Positions 13,406 to 39,061 of a stretch of 64,000 bases of DNA are shown one piece after another (position 1 is the stretch's first letter; each line of letters begins with the position of its first letter). The notes under the pieces were generated by a model that worked only from the letters and a program-made list of their open reading frames with translations, did not search any database and was not told the origin of the DNA. The stretch is from positions 62,001-126,000 of the forward strand of contig BROG01000049.1 in assembly GCA_030159075.1 (NCBI GenBank). The letters run 5' to 3'. Source of the DNA: Atrina japonica. Taxonomy: Eukaryota; Mollusca; Bivalvia; Pterioida; Pinnidae. The position numbers and the translations under genes are program-made.

Positions 13406-15036
13406 CGAATATTAGTAATACCAGACGTTATATTCCGCCAATCTCCGATTTCTCCATTAACGAGAAACGATGGTGGATAGAGGGCGCTGCAATTACTCGA
13501 GATACAACACTAACACAAAGTCAGATCTGGGTTATTCCCCCCAAATAGATACGAAAAAATAAAATAAATCCCACTTCTTTGTATTTAACCCATGGTAAAC
13601 CAAAAAGTGAAACTGACATAAAGCTCAGGTATAGTCGGTTTAATGGGATTGTACCATACCTACCCGCTCTTCATCATAGGCCACTATGTCTTTTGAAAAA
13701 CAAAAACAAAACAAAAACAAACAAACAACAACAAAAAAACATCATAGATCTAGTATATTCGATTTTATCACAAGATTTTGCACTCGCTCTCTTGAATAAT
13801 GTCGTCATATAAGATTTTCTTTATATAACAAACAGTGAACGAAAACTTCGTAAGAAATACATGTACATATATCATTTTGTTGACCTAGAAATGTTGAAAT
13901 GGTGTCCACATCAGCTAAATCATGATAATTTATTTATTGTTGTGATCATTAGAACCTTAAATCAATTTAATGTCATTTTTGCTGACTAAGCAATTTTTCG
14001 TTCCATTTGTACCACATACATTTCCTTGTAAACGATACTATTGGGCGGTTTCTGTACTTCGTACAGATCACATTTCAAATGTTTATATCAAACACAAACG
14101 TGTGATATTTCAGTATCAGTTGTATATGTATTAACCCCAATACTCACGCCGTACCCTGCTTTAAAAGTCTCGGCTAATTATGATCAAAATCAAATTCAAG
14201 TTTCATTTCCGATCCAGTTTTGGTTGCAAAAGAAGAACTTAATACACGTATTATCAAATTTGTCTGAAACTTAACACACACCGAATGATATACTACCTTT
14301 AATTGTGGCGAATTTTGCAACATCACAATGCCTAAGGTGTCAACTCGTTCATTATGGTTCCCGTTGTCCTCAGTACGACGAACGTAAATGACGCTGTCTT
14401 TCATTGTGGTTTACGGTTCACACCGGTAGAAACTAGTTAAAGCGTATTATTACGGATCCAATTTTCGCGTAGGTCTCTTTTATTCACTCAGCGGCCATGG
14501 TACAATTTAAAGTTGTTTAAATCAAATTTATCTTTCCCCATGATATGATACAATCACACTTGATCCCTTCCTCTAATAACAGGACAGCGTTTGAACCCTC
14601 TCTAGTGGCATCGTTTTGGAATTGAAATTGAATCTTGTTCAACACTTTGAAGGTGTATTTGATGGCGAATTCTTTGCTTGGAAATGTCAGTTAGTTGATG
14701 CTATCAGACATGGTATAAAAACAGAGTTCAAAAATTTCGAAATAACAAATCCACGTGAATTTTCATGTATCTATGATACCGTTATAGCATTCCGAAAATG
14801 GCTGATCAGTTACGATAACGTCAATTTACAGTCAGTTAACAAATTACAACATATTAAACATTAAAGAACTAGGTTAGGATATCAGTTAAAGGCCTTAAAA
14901 ATACAAAATGGAACGACATAACGAAATCTATGTGACCGCCAAGGCTGTTGTACCATTACTTCCCTTCCCTCCGCCACAAGCTTCTCATCCCGACTGTTTG
15001 ATATCGTCCGTTAACTTTCCGAGCCCCCTATCGACC
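13406..15036. other. Intergenic DNA with one unexplained 82-codon frame
   Basis: The + strand frame 14616-14864 has a more protein-like composition than its neighbours (balanced charged and aromatic residues). It has no clear splice sites and no recognised family. The rest is AT-rich with an A-rich patch near 13695-13740. Confidence 0.4.
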
Positions 15037-15115
15037 CCAGATACCAAATAGACTGGTCCGGTGCAATAGGGCAAGAGTATTACATTACGATATCTGGGGA
15101 TGAAACGATTAGATA
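15037..15115 (+). repeat. Diverged MITE family A relative
   Basis: Contains AAATAGACTGGTCCGG and ends CTGGGGATGAAACGATTAG, resembling the core and right end of the repeats at 1110-1187 and 1561-1633. Another weak relative lies near 24607-24665. Confidence 0.35.
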
Positions 15116-15604
15116 ACATTCATGTTATTAAGCGAAGTTTTGTTCGATCATTTGTTGTATTTTACATGTAGGTATTTTTTTTAAAGAGGTGTGCAGTTAG
15201 TATATCGTTTTCGAATGGTCTGAATGGAACAAATGTTTTGGATCGTCATTCAGACATAAGAAAAATGATAGCGTGGATTATATTTCATAGATATCGGTAG
15301 CGTATTAAATGCCCATTTATATTCGCTTTATAAAAAGGCAGAAATATTTTAGTTTTGCATTTCTGTATAATAAATTAATGCATTTCGACTCATTGATATG
15401 AATGGAAACAGACTTTGAAAAGAATTTGTCACCGCAGGTTGGGTTGACAGAAATTTTACTGACTAGTTTTGTTATCTTCGTACTATTTTCTGATGTGCAT
15501 ATGCATTTATTTTCTAAGTGAAAAATAAACACTTGCTACTGTGACAGAGTATATTCAACTGTTTGAAGGACCGAGTTTATTTGTTCCATTTTAATCTAAT
15601 TAGA

Positions 15605-15884
15605 GAGCCGGCCTGGCTCAGTCGGTAGCGCGCTCGACTCTGGATCGTGAGGTCGTGAGTTCGAGTCCCACCGGCGACAGGTTGGTTTCCTGTCTTTTGG
15701 ATGAGACAGTAAAAGCTGGAGGTCCCGTGTCACAGTAGGTGTTGGCATGTTAAAGAACCCTACTGCTCAATGGCCGTAAGTGCCGACCATAGGCCAAAAT
15801 TTGAAGCCCTTCACCGGCATTTGGTGACGTCTCCATATGAGTGAAATATTCTCGAGTGGGACGTTAAACAACAATAAACAAACA
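15605..15884 (+). mobile_element. Complete tRNA-derived SINE with 14-bp duplication, family A
   Basis: A 280-bp element with a polymerase III A box (TGGCTCAGTCGG) and B box (GTTCGAGTC) in a tRNA-like head. The central body has TTTTGGATGAGACAGTAAAA and GTTAAAGAACCC, and the tail is GACGTTAAACAACAATAAAC. It is flanked by TTAATCTAATTAGA at 15591-15604 and again at 15885-15898, a perfect target-site duplication, so both ends are fixed. A near-identical copy is at 59011-59292 and a 3' fragment at 19861-19932. Molluscan SINEs with tRNA heads and shared central domains are known; I cannot say which central-domain class this is. Confidence 0.9.
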
Positions 15885-16114
15885 TTAATCTAATTAGACT
15901 AACGATGTAAAATAGTATGTCGTACGTTCTGATGTTACCGTGGATGTCATCTATGGAATTGGGATCAGTTGAAAAGTGGAATATGAAAAAATGGGTTATA
16001 ATATTTGTTTGTCTCGGACCCTAGACCCTGTAATGGTAAACGTTATATTATATGTGAAATAAACTTGCTCTCACTCACTGCATCGTTTGTGGAATGTTCC
16101 GATGATATAAGGCG

Positions 16115-16735
16115 TATTTGCGCATCTCATATCGTATGTGACATAACACAGATTTGCACCCTGTATCGTATGTGGCATGCACATATATTTGTACCCTGTA
16201 TCGTATGTGGCATGCACATATATTTGTACCCTGCATCGTATGTGGCATGCACATATATTTGTACCCTGTATCGTATGTGGCATGCACATATATTTGTACC
16301 CTGCATCGTATGTGGCATGCACATATATTTGTACCCTGTATCGTATGTGGCATGCACATATATTTGCACCCTGTATCGAATGTGAAATGTACATGCCATA
16401 TATTTGCACTTGCATCGTGTGTGAAATAAACATATGTTAGCGCCCTGTATCGTATGTGAAATCCACCCTATATCGTGTATGAAATATATATGTACATGTA
16501 TGTTTCCACCTTGTATCGTATGTGAAATGTACATATATTTGCACCTTGTATCGTATGTGAAATGTACATATTGTATGTTTCCATCCTATATCGTGTATGA
16601 AATATATATGTACATGTAAATTTTGTTTCCACCTTGTATCGTATGTGAAATGTACATATATTTGCACCATGTATCGTGTGTGAAATGTACATACGTTTGC
16701 ACTGTAGCATGCGTGAAATGTACATATATTTACAA
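16115..16735. repeat. 35-bp minisatellite open in all six frames
   Basis: About six nearly identical 35-base units (core CCCTGTATCGTATGTGGCAT then GCACATATATTTGTA) span roughly 16156-16370, followed by degenerate units (GTATCGTATGTGAAATGTAC type) to about 16735. The unit has no stop codon on either strand in any frame. Because 35 is not a multiple of 3, each frame cycles through all three phases. This produces long Cys/His/Tyr-rich open frames on both strands that I regard as artefacts. Confidence 0.9.
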
Positions 16736-16874
16736 CAGCACAACTCCATACTTTGTCTTTATATTCTAAAAATCAAAAACTGTCGAAATGAAAAACCCAC
16801 ACGATGTAAAATATGTAAGTAAATATTGATATCAAAATACAGATAGAAGACTGAATGAATTCACGACGAATCAA

Positions 16875-17949
<1,075 letters not shown>

Positions 17950-18014
<65 letters not shown>
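17950..18014. repeat. TA microsatellite
   Basis: About 65 bases of uninterrupted TA. Confidence 0.95.
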
Positions 18015-18015
<1 letters not shown>

Positions 18016-18134
18016 CTGAGAAGTATTAGTGTATAACACCGGAAGAGTTAACGGAAGCTATGTACGTAAGGCAATGATGAAACACGGGAATCGTTATAAA
18101 CAAACACGGCCCCGAAGTGGAAATCGTGATTATG

Positions 18135-18518
18135 TTGACCTGTCTCACTCGCATTATGTTTGACTGGTAACACCTGCTGTGAGCTAGAGCAGTTTCATCT
18201 GCCGTGAATTTCAGCCGTCTCACCTGCCGTGAATTTGAGCAGTCTCATCTGCCATGGGTTTCGCTTGTTGTGTGTTTAAACGGTCTCACTTCTCGTGAGA
18301 ATGAACGGTCTTGCTGTCATCAGTTTAACCGGCCTGAATTGCCATGGTTTTGAGCGGTCTCACTACTGTGAGCTTGAGCGGTCTCACCTGTTGTGAGCTT
18401 GAGCGGTCTCACTGTCATGAGTTTGACCGGTCTCACTGCCATAAGTTTGACCGGTCTCACTGCCATAAGTTTGACCGGTCTCACTGCCATAAGTTTGACC
18501 GGTCTTACTGCCAAGCTG
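18135..18518. repeat. 24-25-bp minisatellite
   Basis: Tandem units of the type GTCTCACTGCCATAAGTTTG plus ACCG. The last four or so (about 18415-18510) are nearly identical with a 24-base period; the earlier ones are diverged 25-base units (GTCTCACCTGCCGTGAATTT type). Since 24 is divisible by 3, the regular part gives 8-residue repeat peptides in several frames. No evidence of translation was seen. Confidence 0.85.
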
Positions 18519-20679
18519 TGTGTGAGTGTGACCGTATTGTACATAAACAAAACTACACATGTTTTTATCCGTATCAGCAGACTGCACGCGATCGTTCTAG
18601 CGGAATCCATCTACTACAACGATCGTGTGCCGTCTGAAGATACGGATAGAAACATTTTTGTGGTTTTGTGTTTACTACATGCCCCATTTTATTGAAATAT
18701 GTACACAGATCTAAAATTGATTCCTCTTTTAACGACGCCATCAAATATTTTGGATGACATGAATCCAATTTAGGAAAGTAGCTCCGGCGAAATTTCCGTA
18801 CCCAACTACAGTGCAATACGATGTTACGTATTGCAAGAGCGTATTGAACTCTGTACTGTAACTGTATGATTACACATGCATCTATTAAAGCTATCTTTCA
18901 CATTAAGCTTCTGTTTACTGCCAGTACAAGTACGTCTTTATATTCGATCGATTTCTTTCAGGGGAGAGCAAATTGAGATAATTTGCGGTCTCTATTGTCA
19001 AATATAAATACCTGCCTGAATAGATAATTACAGTAATGGGTCTGGTTTATGGGAGAACTCCAATCTCTGGCTGGCAAGATGTATTGTAACCCTGAGAAAG
19101 ATATACACCCTCCGACCAACCTCCTGTTCATAACAACCAATTAGGTTATGTACACTATTTTCTATTAAATGCTTGTATTGGAGTTAATTTTAGATATCTT
19201 AATTCATTTACGACTGAAATGCTGTCATTTTTATGGATATAATTATAGTAATGCTTGAAGCCTAATGACTTGTCGATTTGATATTTGTTTTTGAAGTTGA
19301 CAGGGGGTTACGTGTACTCTTTGGTGTGATGACATCGCGTTTTTATATAATACTCGTTAAATATAGATATTTGTTTTTTTTTTTTTTAAAAAACCCTTGC
19401 ATTTCATTATTTACGTCAATATATATAACGGTATGCGATATTGAAATCGAATTTGATTTAATTTGTCACAATACATAATTACTGCCACAAACGTTGCGAT
19501 GCAATGAACATCACATACTTTAGATTGTTCAATTTCAAAGGAAGTAAAGAACAAGTCATTTCCCTTTCTCACTTTGTAGGAATAGGAAAGAAAAATATAT
19601 ATATATATATTATATAAAAGTATTTACGTCATATATCTGTGACGCTCGTCATCTGAGGAAGAAATGTAGGAAAAGGTTCTTTTGATACGTGAAATGTACA
19701 AAGAAAGTAACTATTGCGTGCAATTGACATCAATCACACTATTTCACGTGCCAGAATTTAATTCAATTTCTAATTTTTAAATCTAACTTTTTTTTTATAC
19801 CGACACTGATTTGAACACATTGTGAGAATGAATCAATGCATGCATATATCAATTTATCAAAAGTATCTCCATATGAGTGAAAGCAAAGATTCTTGAGTGG
19901 GACGTTAAACAACAATAAACAAAAACAAACCCAAACTGGATACGCTAAACTGTGTATCAAAGCGGATATACGGTTGCAATAGTAACTATTAAATACAAAT
20001 TATCAAGTTTCATACAAGCTATAAAGCATATGTCTGAACCGAGAACTTACACTCCATATTTGTTTAACCACATCTAACATTTCTCCATGGTAATATGAAA
20101 TATCAAACAGGACGTTTCACTTTGGTATATCTGTCACTTTAAAGTCCTTACGTGTTGAGAACTCATTAGGAATACGTCTTTGTATGTTTAAATAAAGTTC
20201 GCTTGTGAATTGGGACAAGTCTAGCCGAAAAAACACCGCCTTGTTTATTAAATGACAATTTGAAAGATTTCTTCGATGTCTCTTTCATTAGATGTATAAA
20301 TTGACATGACCTCTTGGAAATAGCTACATTGCCGGAGATAAATTGCTTGTATCCTAGTGAACTTCAAGTCACAAGAATTTCATGATGTAATTCACCAGAA
20401 CCATTTAAAACGTGCGTCTTAAATTTCTCCAGAATACCTGCTATACGCAATTGTTTCTTATCTTTATTTCCGCACATTAAATTGTGTTGGTTCAATGTCG
20501 GCCCTTTCGTATGGTATATTGCAGCATAACGACCCGGGAAAAGAATGTCTATAAAACTAAAGTTATGAAATCTCCGTTATAGGTTTTTGTAAATATTTAC
20601 GTGTTATCGTATAAATTTGTTTACAGTGATTGTATTTTATTTATTGGTAAACATATTTTTTTTCCTTTTCACACTTCAG
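18519..20679. other. Region upstream of the first recognised FBXL7 exon
   Basis: No confident exon or promoter. It contains a SINE 3' fragment at 19861-19932 and short AT runs near 19590-19615. The last 30 bases before 20680 form a strong polypyrimidine tract ending in CACTTCAG, so this region is intron or 5' flanking DNA of FBXL7, depending on where the first exon lies. Confidence 0.5.
19861..19932 (+). mobile_element. SINE family A 3' fragment
   Basis: Matches the last 65-70 bases of the intact SINE at 15605-15884 (TCTCCATATGAGTGAAA, GAGTGGGACGTTAAACAACA and an A-rich tail). The tRNA head and central body are missing, a typical truncated copy. Confidence 0.75.
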
Positions 20680-32677
<11,998 letters not shown>

Positions 32678-33414
32678 TGCAAAATATCTCAAATATACTA
32701 GAATTCTAAGAATTGTCATCAGGAAAATATTTCTTTAATTTTACAGTTTTTCTCATAAAAGATATTTTTTTAATTGATAAACTATAATATCCCGTCAATT
32801 TCATCCCAGCATCTCAATATAATATGTCTTATACTATAGGCCTGCTTGCATTGTAATGTAACGTAGTTTCTTTAACGTAACAGATCTACCAGGGAACCGA
32901 GTCCTTGTTTATTAGTACCGTCGAAAAAAAACCTTTTCATGTGACATATATAAGGGTTCAGAAACAATTATTTTATAAGGTCTTCACAGACTGCAGACTA
33001 GGGTCAAACCAGAGACACGAATCAAATTGCTGTTAAAGTTAGTGCTATTCTACAGAACCGCCATAGCCGTTATATTATATATATTTTTTTCCAAAATATA
33101 TCGGTTCATGTTTTAGCATTCAGCAACACTTTTCTTCAGTTTGAATGTAAGCCTATGTTGTCCATTTGATAATCAGTTTACCGTGTTCCACTGAAACTGG
33201 CTTAAAGGTACTCTTTCACATAATATTGAGTAACGAAATGATGAGTCCTTTGCAAACGTACGATGAGTTTAATACCTATATCTACTTGGAATGCTATATA
33301 TAAGCACACTACCAAATACTTGACATGTTTTCCACATACTTTTGATTATTAATATAGTGTTTATTATGCACTCACAAAGCGTTAGCTGTTTTACACCCCA
33401 GTAGGTAAAATTTG
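32678..33414. other. FBXL7 3' flank, probable 3' UTR
   Basis: AT-rich, no coding frame. No canonical AATAAA was seen here; the first clear one downstream is at 33938, beyond a SINE, so the transcript end cannot be fixed from sequence alone. Confidence 0.4.
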
Positions 33415-33620
33415 ACTTTTTAATATATAATTTACGCCACACACCAATTTTGCAGTTATATGGTGGCAGCCAGTATTTAAGGGTTGAAGAAAGAAAGAGC
33501 CCGGTAACAATGTACTCGGGAAGAGACCACGGAACTTCCGCATGTAGACTGGCAAACATTCTCACAAAATTCAACTTCGTTTCCAACCTGCGCTGACTAG
33601 AATTGAGAGACTTAATGATT
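33415..33620 (-). mobile_element. SINE family C copy, inverted
   Basis: On the + strand it reads as the complement of the family: TTTACGCCACACACCAATTT, GTGGCAGCCAGTATTTAAGG, GAGCCCGGTAACAATGTACT, CGGGAAGAGACCACGG and CTGGCAAACATTCTCACAAA. A degraded tRNA-like head follows to about 33640. It may lie within the FBXL7 3' UTR. Confidence 0.6.
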
Positions 33621-34402
33621 CAAAGCGCTATGCTCTAAACATCCGACCACAGAGGCCGCGAGTAAAAACAATTGGATGCTTTTTCTAAAACAATACAACG
33701 ATAGATATTTTTAGGTGAACAGGAACAAAATGAGAAAAACAAAATAATGGATTGTTTAGTGAAATAGCACCTATTTCATATCTACAATGTCAATCCATGC
33801 TGTGACACAACACCTACACATAGGCTCTGTTGTACTACTCCTAGATACAACCACACGCTCTAATCAAAATCAAATATAATCAGATCTTTGTACAAAGCTT
33901 CAGTCAATCAATTCGTCTGCAAGATAATACATGTAATAATAAAACCTCAATAACATTGAAAGTTACTCAACAAATACTTTCAGTTTTTCTTCTTTCAAAT
34001 GTGCTGTGTCAGTTACATATATTTCTATTTTTGATATTTCTTATGCAGGAGAATTAACAAAGCATGAATATCTCATGAATATCAAATAGACTTGACAGTT
34101 GAAATTTTCTTCTTTTTCAAGTTTTATTATTTGCGATATCATGTTGTTTTCTTTCTGTATTAGCTGTAGTAGAGATACGATCAGATAGTTATTGAGAAAT
34201 ATGAGTGAGCAGACATCACTGAACTCCAGATCTGGGTGTAGTAACTGACATGATTACTGTTAGGTTAAACCTTTTTTTATGTATATTTTGCTATGCCACA
34301 CTTTCGGTTATTTCAGCTGACAGATGGAGGAGAGAGGTGTAGTTTCTAAACAGATCATTTAGTAAAACACACATACATACACCGAAACAAACTTTCACGT
34401 AC

Positions 34403-34493
<91 letters not shown>

Positions 34494-36111
34494 CACACAT
34501 ACATACACAGAGACATACATGAATTCGTTATATTGACCGCGCTTAACACGTAATGGATGATTTAAGATTTTGTTTTTGACATAGGGATGAATGGCAACGT
34601 TTATTTTCTTATTCTTACGAAAACCTTGAAATTGTTGCTAATGAGATATAACCGCTTTTTAACAAATGTAATCTTAGCATATAATTTTGCAAAGACTGTA
34701 CACAGTTTCTACAAAACTTTACTCAGACTTTAATATAAATCAATTCCCATCATGGTAAAAATAGAACATATTGATGATGATGATGATGAAATATCTATTT
34801 ATATATTTATGTGATATTCTTAAGGTCCCTTTTCACATAATCTTAAATAGTTAAAACGAACTTTTTTTTGTTGGCTCATTTCTTTCATTAATAGAATGTT
34901 TTGATATAAAAAATACGGTGAAAGTCTGTCAGCGAGAACTTTAACAAGTGAACCCTGACATTATGTACTGGTTTAATAGCTCAATGTTGCTAAACGAGTT
35001 TTATTATTTTAGATTCTGATAACCGTTTCTAACAATAAATACCTTGCATGTCATAAATGTGAATGAAGCTAACAAAAAGCTCCGATCTGCATACTGTAGA
35101 TGACTTTATACATAGGTAAAACTTCGCTTGTGGATTCAGATATTCTAGTAGGCAGTATGGTTTTATGCAATCTAGGGAACAAAACGTGATAAAATCCTGT
35201 TCAATTAAAACAAGATTAAAAAGTCAAACCATTGCAAATATATATTCTAAATCATTTTCCGCACCTCCCGTTTGATAATGCTTAACATGTTTAAATCTGG
35301 GGGTGGAAATATATATCATTTGGTATTGTTGCCAATGCGGATGAATCCAAGTGTGTTATTCCAATGTATCTGTCCGCTGAGCCGCACAATATGAGGGCTG
35401 TAGACTGTTGAGATGTAGGTTCATGTACGTTTGGCGATATTTTAAATAGACTGTTGTATTCAGAAAATTGCATTTCACACAAAATGAGCACATTAAAATT
35501 AACAATATATGTAACTTTCAATGGCAGCGCTTTTTGTATATTTCATTTATTTATTTCAATTAAAATCGAGTTTGACTGTCTTCGGATGAATGGGAGAGAT
35601 ACAAATGTGTTTCAAGTCTAGCTGAATTGAATACGTTCTCATATGTTAACACATTTCTTCTAGAAAAAAGGGGCGTATTTTATTACATTCAAGTTTTGCA
35701 TGATCCCATATATTCTTTTTGGAAAATGGAGAATTCCTAATATTTATATATCCGTACATCACTATTTACCCTTCAAAGCACCACTTCCGGTGATCCCGCA
35801 ACTTGCGCACTTCGTATTTATGTAACCCGGATGTTTAGATGGGTACAGTGTAAAATGTTTGAGAGAGAGAGAGAGATGGAAGTTACCTTTGTATACAGGA
35901 AAGTATGTTCATTGTATATAGATATTCTGAATGCATCAAATTTATTTATGATAGTATGACTTAAAATGTCAAAAATGTTGAAAAATAAAATAATGAATAT
36001 CAATGTCACTTTAATGTTTGTTATTTTAATAATAAACCGGTTTTGCCTTACCGGGTCATGCCAAAAACTCAGAAATGGAAGAGACTATCATTTTGCCAAA
36101 TACTCTCCAAA
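33621..36111. other. Intergenic DNA with a CT microsatellite
   Basis: A pure CT repeat at 34409-34489 is flanked by ACACAC and CATACA runs, and a short ATG repeat lies near 34772. No gene or further element was recognised. Confidence 0.55.
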
Positions 36112-36262
36112 CGAAGTGCAAGTCTGATGAGACTTAAAACCGAGGTCCGGTATCACGGCAGACGTAGTACGTAAAATGACCTCACTTACAGTTCAAAGCA
36201 CGGGTCTAAATTTGCGGCACTTATATGGTGACAAATCCATCTAAGTGAGACATCCCTGACGA
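36112..36262 (+). mobile_element. SINE family B 3' fragment
   Basis: Matches the family B body and tail: AAGTCTGATGAGACTTAAAA, CCGAGGTCCGGTATCACGGC, AGACGTAGTACGTAAAATGA and TATGGTGACAAATCCATCTA. The tRNA head is missing. Confidence 0.5.
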
Positions 36263-36671
36263 CAATGAAACAAATAGAACATCAAACCCATTATTATATT
36301 ATCATCATTATATCAAATTTTACACACACGCACGAGCACACACACACCTGTTTAAAGGTTTTCCTGTCTGTAAGTGTTAGTGGATTGTTTTTTATTTTAA
36401 AATATCCTTCAACTCTGTTTTTCTCATCTTGTAAATAATATTTTCTATTTGGAATTATTTTATAACGTATTTTCCTTTTATACCTTCAGCCTTGGAAAAA
36501 GCTGAAATTCCTTTGAATTTTTTATCTATGATATTTTTTGTTCGGTTGTTATATTTCTTTCTTGGATTTCTTTAATGCATCTTCAAAGTTGTTTATGCAA
36601 TTATAATTTGACCCAATATCAGTACTTTTCAGGATGATTGTCAGCTTAAAACAATAAGGTTAAGTGCTATA

Positions 36672-36849
36672 CAGTCAAGCTTGTCTATAAAGGCCACTCA
36701 AGGGAACGGGCAAAATTGGCCATTATAGACAGGTAGCTTTAATAAAGAGGTTTATTCATTATAAAAAAGTTATCAAAGGTTATATTATGAATGGCCTTTA
36801 TTGGCAGGTGCCCTTTATACAGAGGTCGCTTTCAATGCATGTTTGACTG
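36672..36849. mobile_element. Tigger/pogo-like MITE, 178 bp
   Basis: Starts CAGTCAAGCTTGTCTATAAA and ends in the inverted TTCAATGCATGTTTGACTG, with a TA dinucleotide on both sides (36670-36671, 36850-36851). TA duplication and CAGT-type ends are hallmarks of the Tc1-mariner/pogo group; the element is too short to code for a transposase. Confidence 0.7.
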
Positions 36850-37504
36850 TATGATATATTATGAGAACATTAGAAAAATTTCAAACCCTACTAACATGAC
36901 AAATCTAGATTTCGACCATCGACGTAAATTGATAGCAACATTTGCAATGGCCAGCATACGTAAATTCTAAAACTTACAAAAAAGGGGAATTGAGTTTGAC
37001 ACATAGATGGAAAATTGATTAAACGTGTAGACATTTAACGACAATTAAACAGTTAAGTATATGACTGTCATACACTGTCATTTGACCTTCCTCGTTGTTG
37101 CTGGTGTTTGAAAGAAGCTGTTTTGCATACTTTTAGAAAAACCCGTGTTTGTTGTTGTTAAATGAATAGTCATGAGTACAGTTTCATCTAATAACTGAGG
37201 TTTAGGAGTACACCACATCATTCTCCGAAAGACAAGAGAACAAGATAACCACTGCAGTTCCGCAAAGCTATAGAGTATATACATGTCCATGTATGTAAAA
37301 AACAGAAGACTGAATAAATTCACGACGAAATGAAAATCAATCAGGGTCATCCCGGGATTATATAGGTCGGTGTATATCATCAAAATTTCAAAACACCAAA
37401 ACAACTTGTACTAACAGGTTGAAAATAGTTCATACTTGTGTATGTGTTTTGTAGATCAATAGATGGACATTACGTCAGAAAATTTAAACTTGTTTTGAGC
37501 ATCA

Positions 37505-37690
37505 TTTTAATAATGGCAGAGTAATACAAATATTATAAACATAATACCAAAGTTATAGTGTTCAGGACGGTCGTTTCTGTCAATTGACGTCATCAGTTGA
37601 GCTCCAATTTAAAATGTATATGTATTTTCTAAAGAGAAATTGGTCTCATACAGGGTCAAATAATAAATCTAAAAGTATAGCCGAAATCTA
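37505..37690 (-). repeat. Interspersed repeat R, copy 1
   Basis: Shares a block with 41478-41585 and, inverted, with 49838-49998: ATAATACCAAAGTTATAGTG, a CGTTTCTGTCAATTGACG segment and CATCAGTTGAGCTCCAAT. In the fuller copies it continues through TTCTCTTTAGAAAATA and AATAAATTTAATTG. Element class unknown; no coding content. Confidence 0.6.
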
Positions 37691-37782
37691 CAAGAAATAC
37701 AATATTGTGATATATGTTAAAATAATCTGATAAAAAAATCCAAAAAAATTGGAATGATACACAGATGTTTATATCATGTGAG

Positions 37783-37967
37783 AACACACATACACACACA
37801 CACACAGACACACAGACACATACAAATACACACACACAGACACAGATAGACACACACACATACAAATACACACACACAGACACACACACGCACACACACA
37901 AACACAGTGATACACATGCACACACACACACACAAACACAGTGATACACATGCACACAGACAGACAG

Positions 37968-38035
<68 letters not shown>
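37783..38035. repeat. CA-rich compound and TA microsatellite
   Basis: CACACA with CAGACA and CAAATA interruptions to 37984, then a pure TA run to 38035. The Cys-Val frames on the - strand are artefacts. Confidence 0.95.
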
Positions 38036-38038
<3 letters not shown>

Positions 38039-39061
38039 GTGTGGTCTTATTTCAATGATTTGCAAATTTGCCAGTTGTAATAGGTGATTTTGATCTCTGA
38101 TTGAGTGCACAAACTCCTAGCTGTCAGTTCCATAAAAAGTTGAGTGATAAGTTGTGTAAAATGAAAAGTAATATAGAAAAGGCAAACAAGAAATAATTAT
38201 AAAATAATTTTTCTATTGACAGAACCAAATGTCCCCTTTTATCCACGACGTTACCCCCCAACAAAACGGTGACTAGGCGTTTAATACAAATATGTCTCAT
38301 TAGAATGTCATAAGTCATCGAACATAAATAGTTATTGATATTATTTTGCTTTATTGTTGCATAACAATCCCTGAAATATTATTGATGTAGAAAAATAATG
38401 AGTGCTTAATTATGTCTTGGGTATAACTCGCTGTCAGAAATCTAAGCCGGCGCCTTATGTCAGCATAAGACACAACATACTCCACATGATTTTAAGATAA
38501 AACACAAAAAATATGCTGCAACTGGACACGTTTGTATTTTGATGCAGTGATTCAACCAGGATAGAATGATCCGGGGTCTTTATGTCAGCTTGATAATATT
38601 TCTATGAGGACATTTACATAACAATAACGACATAACAATTATAACAAAAAATGTATGTAGACAACCAAAGTAGCAATTTCAATTAACATATAGTTAATAC
38701 ATATTATGATACACCATTGATTCCAAAGAAAAAGCAACAGCACTGGCTCTATATCATGAGTATTATATTTCATTCCAGACAGTGCCGTCACTACGCTGAA
38801 CTGTCCCAGTGGTCTATGAATTATGGGGACATGGATCATTTTGAGGGGTCATTTGCCCATTGCTCCCCCCGCTCTGGTTGAATACTGTTGATGGCATACA
38901 TGCGTAACTAATGATGACAATAACTGCCTATGTCAAGAAAACTTTAGAAATATAGAAAACACTAAAAGACGTATTTACGTATTTCTATTTTCACGGGAAA
39001 TTCATAAATGTGACCACCTTTTTATGTGAATGATAAAAAACAATAATGTATAAAAAAATCT
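38036..39061. other. Intergenic DNA, nothing recognised
   Basis: AT-rich, only chance-size open frames on both strands. Confidence 0.5.

Noticed and set aside
14616..14864. 82-codon + strand frame with protein-like composition
   Set aside because: No recognised similarity, no splice sites or promoter; frames of this length are frequent by chance here. Worth a database search but not called.
15605..15680. Functional tRNA gene
   Set aside because: A and B boxes are present but the acceptor stem and anticodon arm do not form a clean cloverleaf, and the unit continues into a SINE body with target-site duplications.
16005..16749. Several overlapping Cys/His-rich proteins on both strands
   Set aside because: All arise from the stop-free 35-bp tandem unit and its degenerate continuation; no start or splice context.
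18135..18518. CRISPR-like array
   Set aside because: Units are contiguous 24-25-bp tandem repeats without unique spacers, in a eukaryotic context.
20601..20679. ATG-initiated extension of the FBXL7 exon
   Set aside because: The open frame upstream of 20680 runs through a strong polypyrimidine tract and acceptor (TTTTCACACTTCAG), and its sequence is hydrophobic and unlike FBXL7.
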